Position numbers and translations under genes: made by a program. Shown here one piece after another: positions 16,630 to 27,805 of a stretch of DNA of 64,000 nucleotides. The notes under the pieces were generated by a model. That model did no database searches. It had not been told where the DNA came from and saw only the letters and a list, made by a program, of their open reading frames with translations. The stretch spans positions 1-64,000 of the forward strand of contig NZ_BDAM01000010.1 of assembly GCF_001895045.1 (NCBI RefSeq). Direction: 5' to 3'. The stretch comes from Rhodococcus coprophilus NBRC 100603. GTDB lineage: Bacteria > Actinomycetota > Actinomycetes > Mycobacteriales > Mycobacteriaceae. Positions within the stretch are counted from its first letter, which is position 1, and each line of letters starts with the position of its first letter.

Positions 16630-17475
16630 TCAGCCGGCCAGCGCCGCGAGATCGGGTACGACGATGTCGAGTTGATTCGCCGGTACAGCAACCGCGTCGG
16701 TCGTCCAGCCCCAGATCGAGTAGAGCTCCCTCGCCGGATCGGTGTACCCGTCGCGTCCGTGCAGCAGCCGGTAGTTGTCGACGCAGATCATGTCGCCGGC
16801 GCCTGCGCGAAACATCGGACCGTTGTCGCGGACGTGCAGCACGGTGTCGCTCCAGCGTCCGATCATCTCCGCGTCCTCGGGTCGAGTCGAGCCCGGAACG
16901 GGAGCGAGGTACGGGTGATACCGGGCTTGCACACGGCCACTGGCCACGGTGCGCACGATGGGTGAGTACGTACCCTGAGGAAAGTTCGGTTCCGAATGGT
17001 CGATGTCGACGCTCCGGCAGAATTCGGCGAGGTCGGCGGTCGCGGGGTCGGCTGCGAGCAGTTCGGACAGCTTCCACGCGTCGATGAGGAACGAGTCGCC
17101 ACCGGACTCTGCGGGGCGTTTGCACCACAGGAAGAGATAATCGGGAGCGTAGTCGCCGAATGCAAAACCGTCGTTGTGCGCGGTCATTCGTTCGCCCGGG
17201 TTTCCGAACGACCGCTTTCGTCCGCGCCCGTCGACCGGCTGCGCATCGACGACGGCGGCTTCACGCTCGTGATTGCGCATGCTCGCCTCGAACTGACGTC
17301 CGAGACGTACCAGCTTGTCGCCCAAAACTTTCGACGCGAAGTCGAGCGCCTGCTCCTCGGTGTGGATTCCTCCGACGACGGCAGCTCCGTCGGCCTCGAT
17401 CACGGCTCGCGCCTGGGCCGGCGTGTCGATCCGTTCGGGCACCACACCGGCTTCTGTCAATCGTGACGAGAACAT
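16630..17475 (-). CDS. TauD/TfdA-like Fe(II)/2-oxoglutarate dioxygenase
   Basis: Protein of 281 residues with the double-stranded beta-helix dioxygenase ligands: His100 and Asp102 in TAHNDGF and His239 in NYRLLHGRDGY, with Arg241 or a later residue for 2-oxoglutarate. The family hydroxylates sulfonates, aryloxy acids, amino acids and others. ATG at 17475 with GGAGG 3-4 nt upstream. First gene of the unit with the NMT1-type importer, so it probably attacks the imported compound. Whether that is a sulfonate cannot be decided from sequence. Confidence 0.78.
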   Translation of the reverse strand: MFSSRLTEAGVVPERIDTPAQARAVIEADGAAVVGGIHTEEQALDFASKVLGDKLVRLGRQFEASMRNHEREAAVVDAQPVDGRGRKRSFGNPGERMTAHNDGFAFGDYAPDYLFLWCKRPAESGGDSFLIDAWKLSELLAADPATADLAEFCRSVDIDHSEPNFPQGTYSPIVRTVASGRVQARYHPYLAPVPGSTRPEDAEMIGRWSDTVLHVRDNGPMFRAGAGDMICVDNYRLLHGRDGYTDPARELYSIWGWTTDAVAVPANQLDIVVPDLAALAG

Positions 17476-17627
17476 CCCACCTCCGGTGGCAGCGACGTGA
17501 CTGTCGGTGGGTTCGACGCTGAACCGCTGATGGCAACGACGTTAGGCCCCGGCACATTTCAACGGCGTAACACATCGGATCGAGCGCGTAAACATCACCG
17601 GTCCCGGCCTGAGCAGGAGGTGGACTC

Positions 17628-18110
17628 CTACCAGAACAACACCGCGGCGAGCCACGCTCCCGCCGCGATCAGCGCCCCGAACAGTTCCACGAGGATCGAC
17701 AATCCCGCAGCCTTCGTCGCCGCCACGGTGGACCGCCACGCGTCGGTATGGGTGCGGTGCCGCTGCACCTCCGAGACGTACACGCCCAGCAGGAAGCCGA
17801 GTACGAGGCCGATCACCGGGATCACGAAGAAGCCCACGATGCCGACCAGCCCGCCGATCATCAGCGACCGGTTCGGTACACCGGCCTGCTGCAGACGCCG
17901 ACCGGGCCAGGTGTACTTCACGACGGCGGTGACCACCAGCGCGAGCGCCGCGATCGCGAAGACCGTCCACGCAACCGCACCGCCGGTGACGAACGCCCAC
18001 ACCGCGATGGCCGCGAAGATGAGCAACGTGCCCGGCAGAATCGGCAGGACGATACCGAGGAGCCCGACGAGGATGACGAGGCCGACGAGGACCTCCGCGC
18101 CTGCGCTCAC
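17628..18110 (-). CDS. DUF456 family membrane protein
   Basis: About 160 residues, almost entirely hydrophobic with about four to five helices: residues 5-30, 33-60, 85-105 and a C-terminal helix at 135-158, with one polar stretch [13 protein letters not shown] near 118. It matches DUF456, of unknown role. The GTG start overlaps the purT stop (GTGA), so it is coexpressed with purT, though no functional tie is known. Confidence 0.8.
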   Translation of the reverse strand: MSAGAEVLVGLVILVGLLGIVLPILPGTLLIFAAIAVWAFVTGGAVAWTVFAIAALALVVTAVVKYTWPGRRLQQAGVPNRSLMIGGLVGIVGFFVIPVIGLVLGFLLGVYVSEVQRHRTHTDAWRSTVAATKAAGLSILVELFGALIAAGAWLAAVLFW

Positions 18111-19312
18111 GAAGCGGTAGGCCGTACGCGTGACGCGGCTTCGGTCGCGCGTGCACGTGCGGTCTCGATGTCCGCCGCGGTCGACACCGCGACCCCCATC
18201 CGGCGCCGGCGGAACGATTCGGGCTTGCCGAACAGTCGCAGGTCCGTTTCGGGCACCCGCAGCGCGTCGGCGACCCCGTCGAATGCGATGCCCGTGGCGT
18301 CGACTCCGCCGTAGATCACCGCGGACGCCCCCGGGGTGAGCATCGTGGTGTCGACCGGCAGCCCGAGGATCGCACGGGCGTGAAGTTCGAATTCGGAGTA
18401 ACGCTGGGTGCGCAACGTGACCAGTCCGGTGTCGTGCGGGCGAGGACTGACCTCGGAGAAGTAGACCTCGTCGCCCTTGACGAACAGCTCGACGCCGAAG
18501 ACGCCGCGGCCGCCGAGCGCCGCGGTCACCGCCGCGGCGACCTCACGGGCACGTGCGAGAGCAGCCTCGCTCATCGGTTGCGGCTGCCACGACTCGACGT
18601 AGTCGCCGTCGCGCTGCACATGCCCGATGGGATCGCAGAAATACGTCTCGACCTCGCCCGACTCGCCGATCGCCCGCACGGTGAGCTGCGTGATCTCGTA
18701 ATCGAAATCGACGAATCCCTCCACGATCACGGTGCCGTGGTTGATGCGTCCCCCGGCGAGCGCGTACTCCCACGCACCGGCGAGGTCGTCGGCCGAACGC
18801 ACCGTCGACTGGCCCTTGCCCGACGAGGACATCACGGGCTTGATCACACACGGGAATCCGACCTGCTCGGCGGCGGCCCGGACTTCGTCGAGGGACTGCG
18901 CGAACCGGTACGGCGACGTGGGCAGGCCGAGTTCTTCGGCTGCGAGCCGGCGGATGCCCTCGCGGTTCATGGTCAGCTGGGTCGCGCGGGCGGTCGGGAT
19001 GACCTCGGCGAGCCCGCGTTCTTCGACCACAGCCAGCGCGTCGGTGGCGATGGCCTCGATCTCCGGCACCACCAGGTGCGGACGCTCCGCCTCGATGATC
19101 GCCAGGAGGGCCTCGGGATCACTCATGTCCACCGTGTGAGCACGGTGCGCGACCTGCTGGCCGGGCGCGTTCGAGTAGCGGTCGACGGCGATGACCTCGA
19201 CGCCGAGTCGTTGCAGCGCGATGATCACCTCTTTGCCGAGTTCCCCGGAGCCGAGGAGCAGAACACGGGTGGCAGACGGAGACAGCGGAGTGCCGAGACG
19301 CGGTGGGACCAT
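18107..19312 (-). CDS. purT: Formate-dependent phosphoribosylglycinamide formyltransferase
   Basis: ATP-grasp enzyme of 401 residues that makes formyl-GAR from GAR, formate and ATP in purine synthesis, without folate. The N-terminal loop [12 protein letters not shown] is near residue 18, the ATP-grasp lid [11 protein letters not shown] near 160, and [17 protein letters not shown] near 200; FFGVEL-like [28 protein letters not shown] carries the metal ligands. The ATG at 19312 is 6 nt after a TATAGT box, so a leaderless transcript is likely. It is divergent from nrdJ with overlapping promoters. The Mycobacterium tuberculosis homologue Rv0389 also lies near Rv0390/metZ. Confidence 0.93.
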   Translation of the reverse strand: MVPPRLGTPLSPSATRVLLLGSGELGKEVIIALQRLGVEVIAVDRYSNAPGQQVAHRAHTVDMSDPEALLAIIEAERPHLVVPEIEAIATDALAVVEERGLAEVIPTARATQLTMNREGIRRLAAEELGLPTSPYRFAQSLDEVRAAAEQVGFPCVIKPVMSSSGKGQSTVRSADDLAGAWEYALAGGRINHGTVIVEGFVDFDYEITQLTVRAIGESGEVETYFCDPIGHVQRDGDYVESWQPQPMSEAALARAREVAAAVTAALGGRGVFGVELFVKGDEVYFSEVSPRPHDTGLVTLRTQRYSEFELHARAILGLPVDTTMLTPGASAVIYGGVDATGIAFDGVADALRVPETDLRLFGKPESFRRRRMGVAVSTAADIETARARATEAASRVRPTAS

Positions 19313-19316
19313 AGTG

Positions 19317-19326
19317 GGACTATATG
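19317..19326. promoter_or_regulatory. Overlapping divergent -10 elements of purT and nrdJ
   Basis: On the minus strand TATAGT (19319-19324) lies 6 nt before the purT ATG. On the plus strand the same bases read ACTATATGT and supply a TATATG -10-like element for nrdJ, about 30 nt before its ribosome site. Only one polymerase could occupy the site at a time. Confidence 0.5.
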
Positions 19327-19357
19327 TGGCATCGATCGCCGTCCCTGGAGGAAAGCG

Positions 19358-22099
19358 ATGACCAGTGCAGTGCCTCACAGCAGCACCCGGCAGTCCGGGG
19401 CCGTCTCGTCCGCCGATGCGCGCGCGGACGCCCGATTCTTCACGCGAGCGGGCGTCGATCCGGCCGACGAAGTGGACTGGCAGCGACGCGACGCGCGGAT
19501 CGTCCACCACGGCACCGGCAAGGTGGTGTTCGAACAGACGGGAGTCGAGTTTCCGGCGTTCTGGTCCCAGAACGCCACCGACATCGTCACCCAGAAGTAC
19601 TTCCGGGGACAGCTCGGCAGCGACCGGCGCGAACAGTCGTTGCGTGATGTGGTGGCCCGGATCGTCGACACGATCACGGCCTGGGGGCACACCGACGGCC
19701 ATCTGGACGACCCGGAAGCGTTCGCCGCGGAATTGACGTTCTTGCTGCTCCATCAGCGGGCTTCGTTCAACAGCCCGGTGTGGTTCAACATCGGCGTGCC
19801 CGACAAGCCACAGCAGGCCAGTGCGTGTTTCATCCTGTCGGTCGACGACAGCATCGACTCGATTCTCGAGTGGTACCGGCAGGAAGCACTGATCTTCAAG
19901 GGCGGGTCGGGAGCGGGGGTGAACCTCTCGCACATCCGGTCGTCGGCCGAACCCCTGACCGGTGGGGGTGTCGCGTCCGGGCCGGTGAGCTTCATGCGCG
20001 GCGCCGACGCCTCTGCGGGCACCATCAGATCGGGCGGCAAGACCCGGCGGGCCGCGAAGATGGTGATCCTCGACGTCGCTCATCCCGACATCGAGGAGTT
20101 CGTCGAGTGCAAGGCCATCGAAGAGCGGAAGGCGCGGGTGCTCGCAGAGGCCGGTTTCGACATGAGCCTCGACGGTGCCGACACCTATTCGGTCCAGTAC
20201 CAGAACGCCAACAACTCGGTGCGGGTGACCGACGACTTCATGCGCGCGGTGGTCGACGACACGGAATGGCCGCTGCGCGCCGTCGTCACGGGCGAAGTGC
20301 TGCGTACCGTTCGTGCCCGGGACCTCTTGCAGCGCATCGCGGCCGCGACGTGGGAATGCGCCGACCCCGGCATGCAGTACGACTCCACGATCAATGCCTG
20401 GCACACCGCTCCGGCGACGGGCCGGATCAACGCGTCGAATCCGTGTTCGGAGTACATGCACCTCGACGACTCGGCCTGCAACCTCGCCAGCCTGAATCTG
20501 CTGACCTTCCTCCGCGAGGACGGTACGTTCGACGTGGCCGGATTCCGGCACGCCGTCGCGGTGATGCTCACCGCCCAGGAAATTCTCGTGGGCCGCGCCG
20601 ACTACCCCACAGGCAAGATCGGGGAGACGTCCCGGCGGTTCCGGCAACTCGGCCTCGGATACGCGAATCTCGGTGCGCTGCTGATGGCCTCGGGTCTGCC
20701 GTACGACAGTGATGCGGGTCGCGCATGGGCGGCAGCCGTCACCGCGCTGATGACGGGAGTCGCCTACGAGGTCTCCGCACAACTCGCCCAGCGCCTCGGA
20801 CCGTTCGACGGGTTCCCCGAGAACCGCGAGCCGATGCTCGGGGTGCTCGCCAAGCACCGGGGAGCACTCGACGACATCGACACCGACCTCGCGCCGCCGG
20901 AAGTCCTGTCCGCCGCTCGCGAGTCGTGGGATCGCGCGATCGCCGACGGCACCGCACACGGCGTGCGCAACAGTCAGGTGTCCGTGCTGGCACCGACCGG
21001 CACGATCGGTCTGGCGATGGACTGCGACACCACCGGCATCGAACCGGATCTGGCCCTCGTCAAGACGAAGAAACTTGTCGGCGGTGGATCGCTGTCCATT
21101 GTCAATCGCACTGTGCCGCGCGCACTGTCGCGACTCGGATACGACCCGGCGCGGGTGGCGGACATCGTCGCGTATCTGGACCTCCACCACACGATCGACG
21201 GCGCGCCGCACGTCCGGGACGAAGACCGACCGGTGTTCGCGACGTCCATGGGCGACAACGTGATCGCGCCGCGCGGGCACGTGGGGATGATGGCGGCGGT
21301 CCAGCCGTTCCTGTCGGGTGCGATCTCCAAGACCGTGAATCTTCCCGAATCGGCGACGGTGGAGGACATCTCCGACCTGTACGTCGATGCGTGGCGGCTC
21401 GGGCTCAAAGCCCTCGCGGTGTATCGCGACAACTGCAAACTGGGTCAGCCGTTGTCGGCTACGGCCCGCCCGGCGGACCGGGTCGCGGCCACAGCGCCCC
21501 TACCGGCGCCCAGGCGCGAACGGATGCCACGCACCCGGCGATCGCGCACCTTCGAGTTCCGGGTCGCCGACTGCAAGGGCTTCGTCACGGTCGGCGAGTA
21601 CGCCGACGGCAGGCCCGGTGAGATGTTCCTGCGCGTGTCGAAACAGGGCTCGACTCTTGCCGGGATCATGGACGCGTTCTCGATGTCGGTCAGTTACGGC
21701 CTGCAGTACGGGGTTCCGTTACGCACGTTCGTCCGGGCGTTCACGAGTACCCGTTTCGAGCCGGCCGGGATCACCGACGACCCCGATCTCCGGATCGCCA
21801 CGTCGATCCTCGACTACATCTTCCGGCGGCTCGCGGTGGACTACCTCGATCCGGAGGAACGCACCGAATTGGGGATCCTGACGAGCGAGGAACGTACCGT
21901 CCCGGATGCGCCTGCGCTCTCCGCCTACACGGGTACCTCCGCGGAGACACCCGCGACGCCACCGGCACCCGGTGGCCTCACCGCGTCGTCGCCGGGCAAC
22001 CCGGATGCGCCGTACTGCATGCAGTGCGGGGTCCGCATGCAGCGCGCCGGTTCGTGCCACGCCTGCCCGTCGTGCGGGAGCACCAGCGGATGTAGCTGA
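19358..22099 (+). CDS. nrdJ: Adenosylcobalamin-dependent (class II) ribonucleotide reductase
   Basis: Enzyme of 913 residues that makes deoxyribonucleotides using an AdoCbl-derived thiyl radical, oxygen-independent. Seen: [10 protein letters not shown] near residue 143, the active-site region [16 protein letters not shown] near 156, [21 protein letters not shown] near 365, and [19 protein letters not shown] near 542. The C-terminus has two CxxC pairs (CMQCG and CPSCG) expected for re-reduction or zinc binding. ATG at 19358 with GGAG 7-8 nt upstream. No riboswitch precedes it. It is the clear B12 consumer in the window. Confidence 0.94.
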   Translation: MTSAVPHSSTRQSGAVSSADARADARFFTRAGVDPADEVDWQRRDARIVHHGTGKVVFEQTGVEFPAFWSQNATDIVTQKYFRGQLGSDRREQSLRDVVARIVDTITAWGHTDGHLDDPEAFAAELTFLLLHQRASFNSPVWFNIGVPDKPQQASACFILSVDDSIDSILEWYRQEALIFKGGSGAGVNLSHIRSSAEPLTGGGVASGPVSFMRGADASAGTIRSGGKTRRAAKMVILDVAHPDIEEFVECKAIEERKARVLAEAGFDMSLDGADTYSVQYQNANNSVRVTDDFMRAVVDDTEWPLRAVVTGEVLRTVRARDLLQRIAAATWECADPGMQYDSTINAWHTAPATGRINASNPCSEYMHLDDSACNLASLNLLTFLREDGTFDVAGFRHAVAVMLTAQEILVGRADYPTGKIGETSRRFRQLGLGYANLGALLMASGLPYDSDAGRAWAAAVTALMTGVAYEVSAQLAQRLGPFDGFPENREPMLGVLAKHRGALDDIDTDLAPPEVLSAARESWDRAIADGTAHGVRNSQVSVLAPTGTIGLAMDCDTTGIEPDLALVKTKKLVGGGSLSIVNRTVPRALSRLGYDPARVADIVAYLDLHHTIDGAPHVRDEDRPVFATSMGDNVIAPRGHVGMMAAVQPFLSGAISKTVNLPESATVEDISDLYVDAWRLGLKALAVYRDNCKLGQPLSATARPADRVAATAPLPAPRRERMPRTRRSRTFEFRVADCKGFVTVGEYADGRPGEMFLRVSKQGSTLAGIMDAFSMSVSYGLQYGVPLRTFVRAFTSTRFEPAGITDDPDLRIATSILDYIFRRLAVDYLDPEERTELGILTSEERTVPDAPALSAYTGTSAETPATPPAPGGLTASSPGNPDAPYCMQCGVRMQRAGSCHACPSCGSTSGCS

Positions 22100-22120
22100 G
22101 GGGTGCCCCATACTGGCGCG

Positions 22121-22552
22121 ATGGATCTGGGGGTCGACACCGAACTGACTTTGCTGGCGGCGGGGCTGATCTTTCTGGCCGCGCTCGGGCTGGGGGTATG
22201 GAAGTACCGGCAGATGACGACCTCTGCGGATCATCTCGCGCATCCGTACGTCGACATCGCGCACCGCTCCGCGCTGCTGTATGCGTTCGCGACGCTGCTC
22301 CTCGCGGTGTTCGTGGAACTCAGTGCGTGGCCCACACCGGTGAACCTGGTTGCCCCGGCGGTCGTCGTCGTGTTCTTCGTCGGCGCGATCGCCAGTTATG
22401 TGTGGCACGGCGCCGCGCGCGACACCACCAACCAGTTCGCGCATCCGGTCCGCGGTACGGGAGCGGCGATGGTCGCGTTGATCGCCGGGGAGATGGGCGG
22501 CTTCGCGGTGTTGCTGTCCGGATTCGTGTGGGGCACATTCCTCGCCGGGTGA
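22121..22552 (+). CDS. Small membrane protein of unknown function
   Basis: About 143 residues with four hydrophobic segments (about 10-30, 52-72, 78-100 and 118-142) and short polar loops. I do not recognise a family. The ATG at 22121 is preferred over an upstream ATG at 22103 because CATACT lies 6 nt ahead, as in other leaderless genes here. It begins 21 nt after nrdJ and could also be read through from it. It converges on a VOC gene. Confidence 0.6.
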   Translation: MDLGVDTELTLLAAGLIFLAALGLGVWKYRQMTTSADHLAHPYVDIAHRSALLYAFATLLLAVFVELSAWPTPVNLVAPAVVVVFFVGAIASYVWHGAARDTTNQFAHPVRGTGAAMVALIAGEMGGFAVLLSGFVWGTFLAG

Positions 22553-22571
22553 GCCGGCCGGCGGTTCGACG

Positions 22572-22985
22572 TCAGGACTGTTCGGCGTCGGTTCCGGCCT
22601 GCATGTCGGTTCCGGCCTGCATGAGGGAGAGCACGTTTCCGTGCGGATCGCGGAACCATGCGACACGGGACCCGTCGGGTGCGGTCCACGCATCGTGGTC
22701 GTCCTGGTCCATCCCGTTGTACCGGATGAAGTCGACGCCCTTGTCGCGGAGCCGGTCGACGGTCGCGTCGAGGTCGGCGACCCGCCAGCCCAGCGCGGTG
22801 TAGCCGGTCTCTCCCCTCGACTGCACCAGCGTGATCCTGACGCGGGCGCCGTCGCCACCGTCGATCACCAGGACGAACGGATCGCGCCCGAGCTTCGGGA
22901 ACTGCAGGGTGTCGACGTAGAACATCTCCGAGACGTCCAGGTCCGTGCTCGGAACGAAGCTCACGAGTTGTCCTGTGATCAGCAT
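22572..22985 (-). CDS. VOC (glyoxalase/bleomycin-resistance fold) protein
   Basis: About 137 residues with the paired beta-alpha-beta-beta-beta modules of the vicinal oxygen chelate fold: FVPSTDLDVSEMFYVDTL at the front and GWRVADLDATVDRLRDKGVDF in the second half, ending with FRDPHGNVLSLMQ, the usual metal-Glu edge being replaced by Ser-Leu-Met. It could be a lyase, dioxygenase relative or binding protein. ATG at 22985; a GTG at 22994 is an alternative. The C-terminal QAGTDM is repeated because of an 18-bp duplication. Confidence 0.72.
   Translation of the reverse strand: MLITGQLVSFVPSTDLDVSEMFYVDTLQFPKLGRDPFVLVIDGGDGARVRITLVQSRGETGYTALGWRVADLDATVDRLRDKGVDFIRYNGMDQDDHDAWTAPDGSRVAWFRDPHGNVLSLMQAGTDMQAGTDAEQS
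22587..22622. repeat. 18-bp tandem duplication inside VOC gene
   Basis: GTCGGTTCCGGCCTGCAT occurs twice in a row (22587-22604, 22605-22622), in frame, repeating six residues (QAGTDM) in the protein tail. Confidence 0.9.
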
Positions 22986-23086
22986 GTGTTCCACTGTGCC
23001 CGGCACGGACCTTCCGGGCGGTCGATTCCGCGGATTCGGGCCCACCCGGGGCCGGACGAACGATGTCGACGTCAGGGCCGGAACGC

Positions 23087-23092
23087 TAGGCT
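23087..23092 (+). promoter_or_regulatory. -10 box of leaderless NTF2-like gene
   Basis: TAGGCT ends exactly 6 nt before the ATG at 23099; the same layout and hexamer as the SDR gene at 1269. Confidence 0.6.
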
Positions 23093-23098
23093 TCGATC

Positions 23099-23479
23099 AT
23101 GAGTACCTCCGAGATCGCTACCGTTCTGGCCTGGCACGAGGCCGTCAACAGCAACGACATGGACACACTCCTCGAGCTGTCGAGCGACGACATCGTGCTT
23201 CCTACCGACGACGACGACGCCGATCAGGGTCTCGACGAGCTGCGTGAGTGGGCGACCACCTCCGGGGTCACCCTCGAGCCCGGACGGATGTTCGTCCATG
23301 CGGGCATCGTGGTCGTCGAAGAGCGCGCGACGTGGGCGGGCGAGCCGGGTACCCCGGTCGACGAGGCGATCGCCTTCCGCGTGGTCGACGATCAGGTCGT
23401 CATGGTGGTGCGGCACGACAACCTCGAAGAGGCATTCGAAGCGACCGGGCTGAGCGAGGCCGACCTGTACGAGGCGTGA
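23099..23479 (+). CDS. Nuclear transport factor 2-like (SnoaL-type) protein
   Basis: Acidic protein of 126 residues fitting the NTF2 cone fold: an N-terminal helix [24 protein letters not shown], a central [13 protein letters not shown] helix and beta strands [15 protein letters not shown] and [15 protein letters not shown]. The length and the Trp-His pair are usual for this group, whose members are isomerases, hydrolases or binding proteins. Function unknown. Leaderless promoter upstream; a CaiB-type gene follows after 94 nt with its own ribosome site. Confidence 0.7.
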   Translation: MSTSEIATVLAWHEAVNSNDMDTLLELSSDDIVLPTDDDDADQGLDELREWATTSGVTLEPGRMFVHAGIVVVEERATWAGEPGTPVDEAIAFRVVDDQVVMVVRHDNLEEAFEATGLSEADLYEA

Positions 23480-23573
23480 TCTTCGACACCGTGACCACGC
23501 TCATATTGCTGAGCGATCGCTAAGGTACTGTCCCGGTCGGAGAGTCCCTACGCATCGGAGTGAGGTTCGACGA

Positions 23574-24671
23574 GTGTCCGCTGAAGCTGTTGAGAAGAAG
23601 GGCCCGCTCGCGGGCATCCGCGTCGTCGAGTTCAAGGGGCTCGGTCCAGGACCACACGCGGCGACCCTGCTCGCCGACCTCGGTGCGGACGTCGTGATCG
23701 TGCAGCGTCCCGGCGAGATCCCGCCCGCCGGACACCGCGACCCGATTCAGCGCAATCGTCGCGTCGTCGAGGCGAACCTCAAGGACCCCGCGGACGTCGA
23801 GAAGGTGCTCGGGTTGCTCGAGCGCGCCGACGTGCTCATCGAGGGCTTCCGGCCGGGCGTCACCGAGCGCCTCGGCCTCGGACCGGACGTGGTGCTCGAG
23901 CGCAATCCCCGGATCGTCTACGGCCGCATGACCGGCTGGGGACAGGAAGGCCCGCTCGCGAATGCCGCCGGCCACGACATCAATTACATCTCCCTGACCG
24001 GCGTGCTGCACGCGATCGGCCGGGAGGGCGAACGCCCGGTGCCGCCGCTCAACATGGTCGGCGACTTCGGCGGCGGCTCGATGTTCCTCGTCTTCGGCAT
24101 CCTCGCGGCGCTCGTCGAGCGGCAGACCTCCGGTCGTGGACAGGTCGTCGACGCGGCGATGGTCGACGGCGCCCTCGCCCTGTCGCACATGATGTGGTCT
24201 TTCCGCGGCCAGGGTGCGTGGTCGGACGAGCGTGGCGTGAACATGCTCGACACCGGCGCCCACTTCTACGAGGTGTACGAGACTTCGGACGGCAAGTACA
24301 TGGCCGTCGGCGCGATCGAACCGCAGTTCTATGCGCTGCTGCTGAAGGGCCTCGAGCTCGATCCGGCCGATCTGCCGCACCAGCTCGACAAGGCCGCGTG
24401 GCCGGAGATGAAGAAGGTGTTCGCCGAGAAGTTCCTTACAAAGACCCGCGACGAATGGTCCGAGGTGTTCCTCGGTACCGACGCGTGCGTCTCCCCGGTC
24501 CTCACCTTCGCGGAAGCACCGCAGAACGCGCACCTCGTGGCACGCGAATCGCTCATCGAGATCGACGGTATCGTCCAGCACGCTCCCGCGCCGCGCTTCT
24601 CCCGCACCCCGTCGGGCGAACCGGCAGCACCGGCCGCCGAGGCGACCGACATCGAGACCCTCTGGGTCTGA
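23574..24671 (+). CDS. Alpha-methylacyl-CoA racemase family (CaiB/BaiF) protein
   Basis: Protein of 365 residues of the family III CoA-transferase fold, close in length and motifs to mycobacterial alpha-methylacyl-CoA racemase MCR. Seen: [17 protein letters not shown] near 25, [17 protein letters not shown] with the catalytic His near 133, [10 protein letters not shown] with the catalytic Asp near 163, and a Glu region [10 protein letters not shown] near 235. It inverts the 2-methyl centre of branched acyl-CoAs during sterol or phytanate breakdown. GTG start with GAGG 8 nt upstream. A terminator follows. Confidence 0.88.
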   Translation: MSAEAVEKKGPLAGIRVVEFKGLGPGPHAATLLADLGADVVIVQRPGEIPPAGHRDPIQRNRRVVEANLKDPADVEKVLGLLERADVLIEGFRPGVTERLGLGPDVVLERNPRIVYGRMTGWGQEGPLANAAGHDINYISLTGVLHAIGREGERPVPPLNMVGDFGGGSMFLVFGILAALVERQTSGRGQVVDAAMVDGALALSHMMWSFRGQGAWSDERGVNMLDTGAHFYEVYETSDGKYMAVGAIEPQFYALLLKGLELDPADLPHQLDKAAWPEMKKVFAEKFLTKTRDEWSEVFLGTDACVSPVLTFAEAPQNAHLVARESLIEIDGIVQHAPAPRFSRTPSGEPAAPAAEATDIETLWV

Positions 24672-24686
24672 CACAGCCGAGCGTCG

Positions 24687-24726
24687 ACCGGTGCCCCGTC
24701 GGAACTTCCAGCGGGCCACCGGTTTT
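24687..24726 (+). terminator. Intrinsic terminator after CaiB-family gene
   Basis: ACCGGTG (24687-24693) pairs with CACCGGT (24717-24723), with partial pairing of the inner CCCCG and CGGG, followed by TTTT. It lies between convergent genes. Confidence 0.7.
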
Positions 24727-24735
24727 CACCGTAGG

Positions 24736-26187
24736 TCAGACGACGATCCTGCTCTCGTCGAGGTCCGAACCCGCCGCGACGGCGCGGTAGGCCGCGGCCA
24801 CTGATTCGATTCCCCGCCTCAGCGCGTCGGGTTCCTGGGTGTAGGGCAACCGCACGAAACGTTCGAAGGCGCCCTGCACACCGAACCGCGGACCGGCTGC
24901 CAGGAGCACCCCGTGAGCCGGGCCCGTCGCAGCGAGAGCGGTCGACACCGGTTCGGGCATCCTCGCCCACAGCGACATGCCGCCCTGCCCGAGCGTGTAC
25001 TGCCACGTCGGCAGCAGATCCGCGAGGGCGTCGACGAGCACGGCACGCCGCTCGCGGAGTGTGCGACGACGCGAGTCGAGCAGATCCTCGACGTCCTCGA
25101 GCAGATGCGCGGCGGCAAGCTGTTCCATCACCGGTGTCCCCAGATCCACTGCCGCGCGCGCTCCGGTGAGTCGCACGATCAGGTCCCGATCGCCTCGGAT
25201 CCAGCCCACCCGCAACCCACCCCATAACGACTTGCCCGTCGACCCGACGGTGACCACCTGCCCGCCGAACGGTGTCGCGGCGACGGGTGGCGGCGGCGGG
25301 GAATCCAGCCACAGGTCCACCATCGTCTCGTCGACGACGAGCGTCACACGGGCATCACGCATGATGCGGGCCAGTTCGGCCCTGCCGTCCGCGTCGAGGC
25401 ACAGCCCGGTCGGGTTGTGGAAGTCCGGCACCAGGAAGGCGGTGCGCGCGCCGGCCAGACGGGCAGCCCCGGCCAGTCCGTCGAGGTCCCAGCCGCCGGC
25501 GGGCCCGTCTTCGGGTCGAACCGGAACCGGTACCGGCCGCGCCCCGTGACGCCGGATCGCCTCGAGGGCGTTGGGGTAGGTCGGGTGGTCGACGATCACC
25601 CGGTCGCCGGGGTCGGCGAGCACACCGAGCAGAAGCCGCATCGCGTGCTGCGCCCCGGAGGTCACCATGATCTGATCCGGGGTGGTGGGAAGTCCGCGGT
25701 CGCGGTAGCGGCGGGCGATCACGTCGCGCAGCACCGCCACACCGACCGGTTCCATACCGTGCGACCCCAGGTACGCCGACATCGAACCCAGCGCCGCACC
25801 GTATGCGGCTTCGATCGCCGACGCCGGAGCGGCGAGCGAGGCGTTGCGGAGATCGACCGTCGCCCCTTCGACCACCCGTCTGGACGACGGCGGCCTGTCT
25901 CCTTCGGCCGGCATCGCCACGGTGCTGCGCGCGCCCTGCCGACTGCGAAGGTAACCCGCATCCCTCAGGGCGGTGTAGGCCGCGGTGACGGTGGTACGGC
26001 TCAGCGACAGCGCGGACGCAAGCTCGCGTTCACTGGGCAGAGCCACCCCGAGTGGCAGCCGCCCGTCGTGGACCAGCAGACGGATGCCGTCGGCCAGCGC
26101 GCGGTACGCCGGCCTGCGGTCACCGGTGTCCTGCCAATTCCCGAGGTCGCGAACGAGCGCCCCGGCCCCTATCGCGCGCGTGATCAC
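24736..26187 (-). CDS. MocR/PdxR-type regulator (GntR DNA-binding plus aminotransferase-like domain)
   Basis: Protein of 483 residues. Residues 20-90 form a winged helix (SERELASALSLSRTTVTAAYTALRDAGYL), and residues 115-470 an aminotransferase class I fold with the PLP lysine in STGKSLWGGLRVGWIRG near 320 and DFHNPTG near 255. MocR proteins sense PLP or amino-compound adducts and control one or a few genes. No divergent target is next to it (purA lies upstream in the same direction), so its target is unknown. The GTG at 26187 is 6 nt after GATACT. Confidence 0.87.
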   Translation of the reverse strand: MITRAIGAGALVRDLGNWQDTGDRRPAYRALADGIRLLVHDGRLPLGVALPSERELASALSLSRTTVTAAYTALRDAGYLRSRQGARSTVAMPAEGDRPPSSRRVVEGATVDLRNASLAAPASAIEAAYGAALGSMSAYLGSHGMEPVGVAVLRDVIARRYRDRGLPTTPDQIMVTSGAQHAMRLLLGVLADPGDRVIVDHPTYPNALEAIRRHGARPVPVPVRPEDGPAGGWDLDGLAGAARLAGARTAFLVPDFHNPTGLCLDADGRAELARIMRDARVTLVVDETMVDLWLDSPPPPPVAATPFGGQVVTVGSTGKSLWGGLRVGWIRGDRDLIVRLTGARAAVDLGTPVMEQLAAAHLLEDVEDLLDSRRRTLRERRAVLVDALADLLPTWQYTLGQGGMSLWARMPEPVSTALAATGPAHGVLLAAGPRFGVQGAFERFVRLPYTQEPDALRRGIESVAAAYRAVAAGSDLDESRIVV

Positions 26188-26261
26188 CGGTCCAGTATCG
26201 CCGAAAGTGGACCGATCAGATCAGGCCAGTCGGGCGGGCCCGGACGGACAGCGGCGACGCG

Positions 26262-27563
<1,302 letters not shown>

Positions 27564-27637
27564 TCAGACGAGTGGTACGTGCGGGCGGTCTCGCCCAGCA
27601 GGGTCCTGCCCTCGAACCGGACAGCAGCCGGGACCAC

Positions 27638-27643
27638 AGTGTA
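27638..27643 (-). promoter_or_regulatory. Likely -10 box of purA
   Basis: TACACT on the minus strand gives a purA leader of about 80 nt. The 254-bp divergent spacer holds this and TAGAGT (27753-27758, plus strand) for the other gene; I see no riboswitch or clear operator in it. Confidence 0.4.
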
Positions 27644-27805
27644 GTCCACTCCCCTTCGGCCGACGGGCCCGGCATCGCTCTCGCCGGAACCCGAGACGAA
27701 CCGGAGGGCGCGCGGTGCCCGGCTGGTCCACCCTCATTGGTCGCCTTCCGTTTAGAGTGGAGCCGAGCCGAGACCGCACGAACCCGACATCCGCGAGGAG
27801 ATCTG

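Noticed and set aside
18380-19357. Upstream in-frame extension of nrdJ
   Set aside because: It runs antisense through purT; the ATG at 19358 has the ribosome site and family N-terminus.
23513-23520. GCGATCGC palindrome before the CaiB-family gene
   Set aside because: A common octamer in high-GC genomes; no further symmetry.
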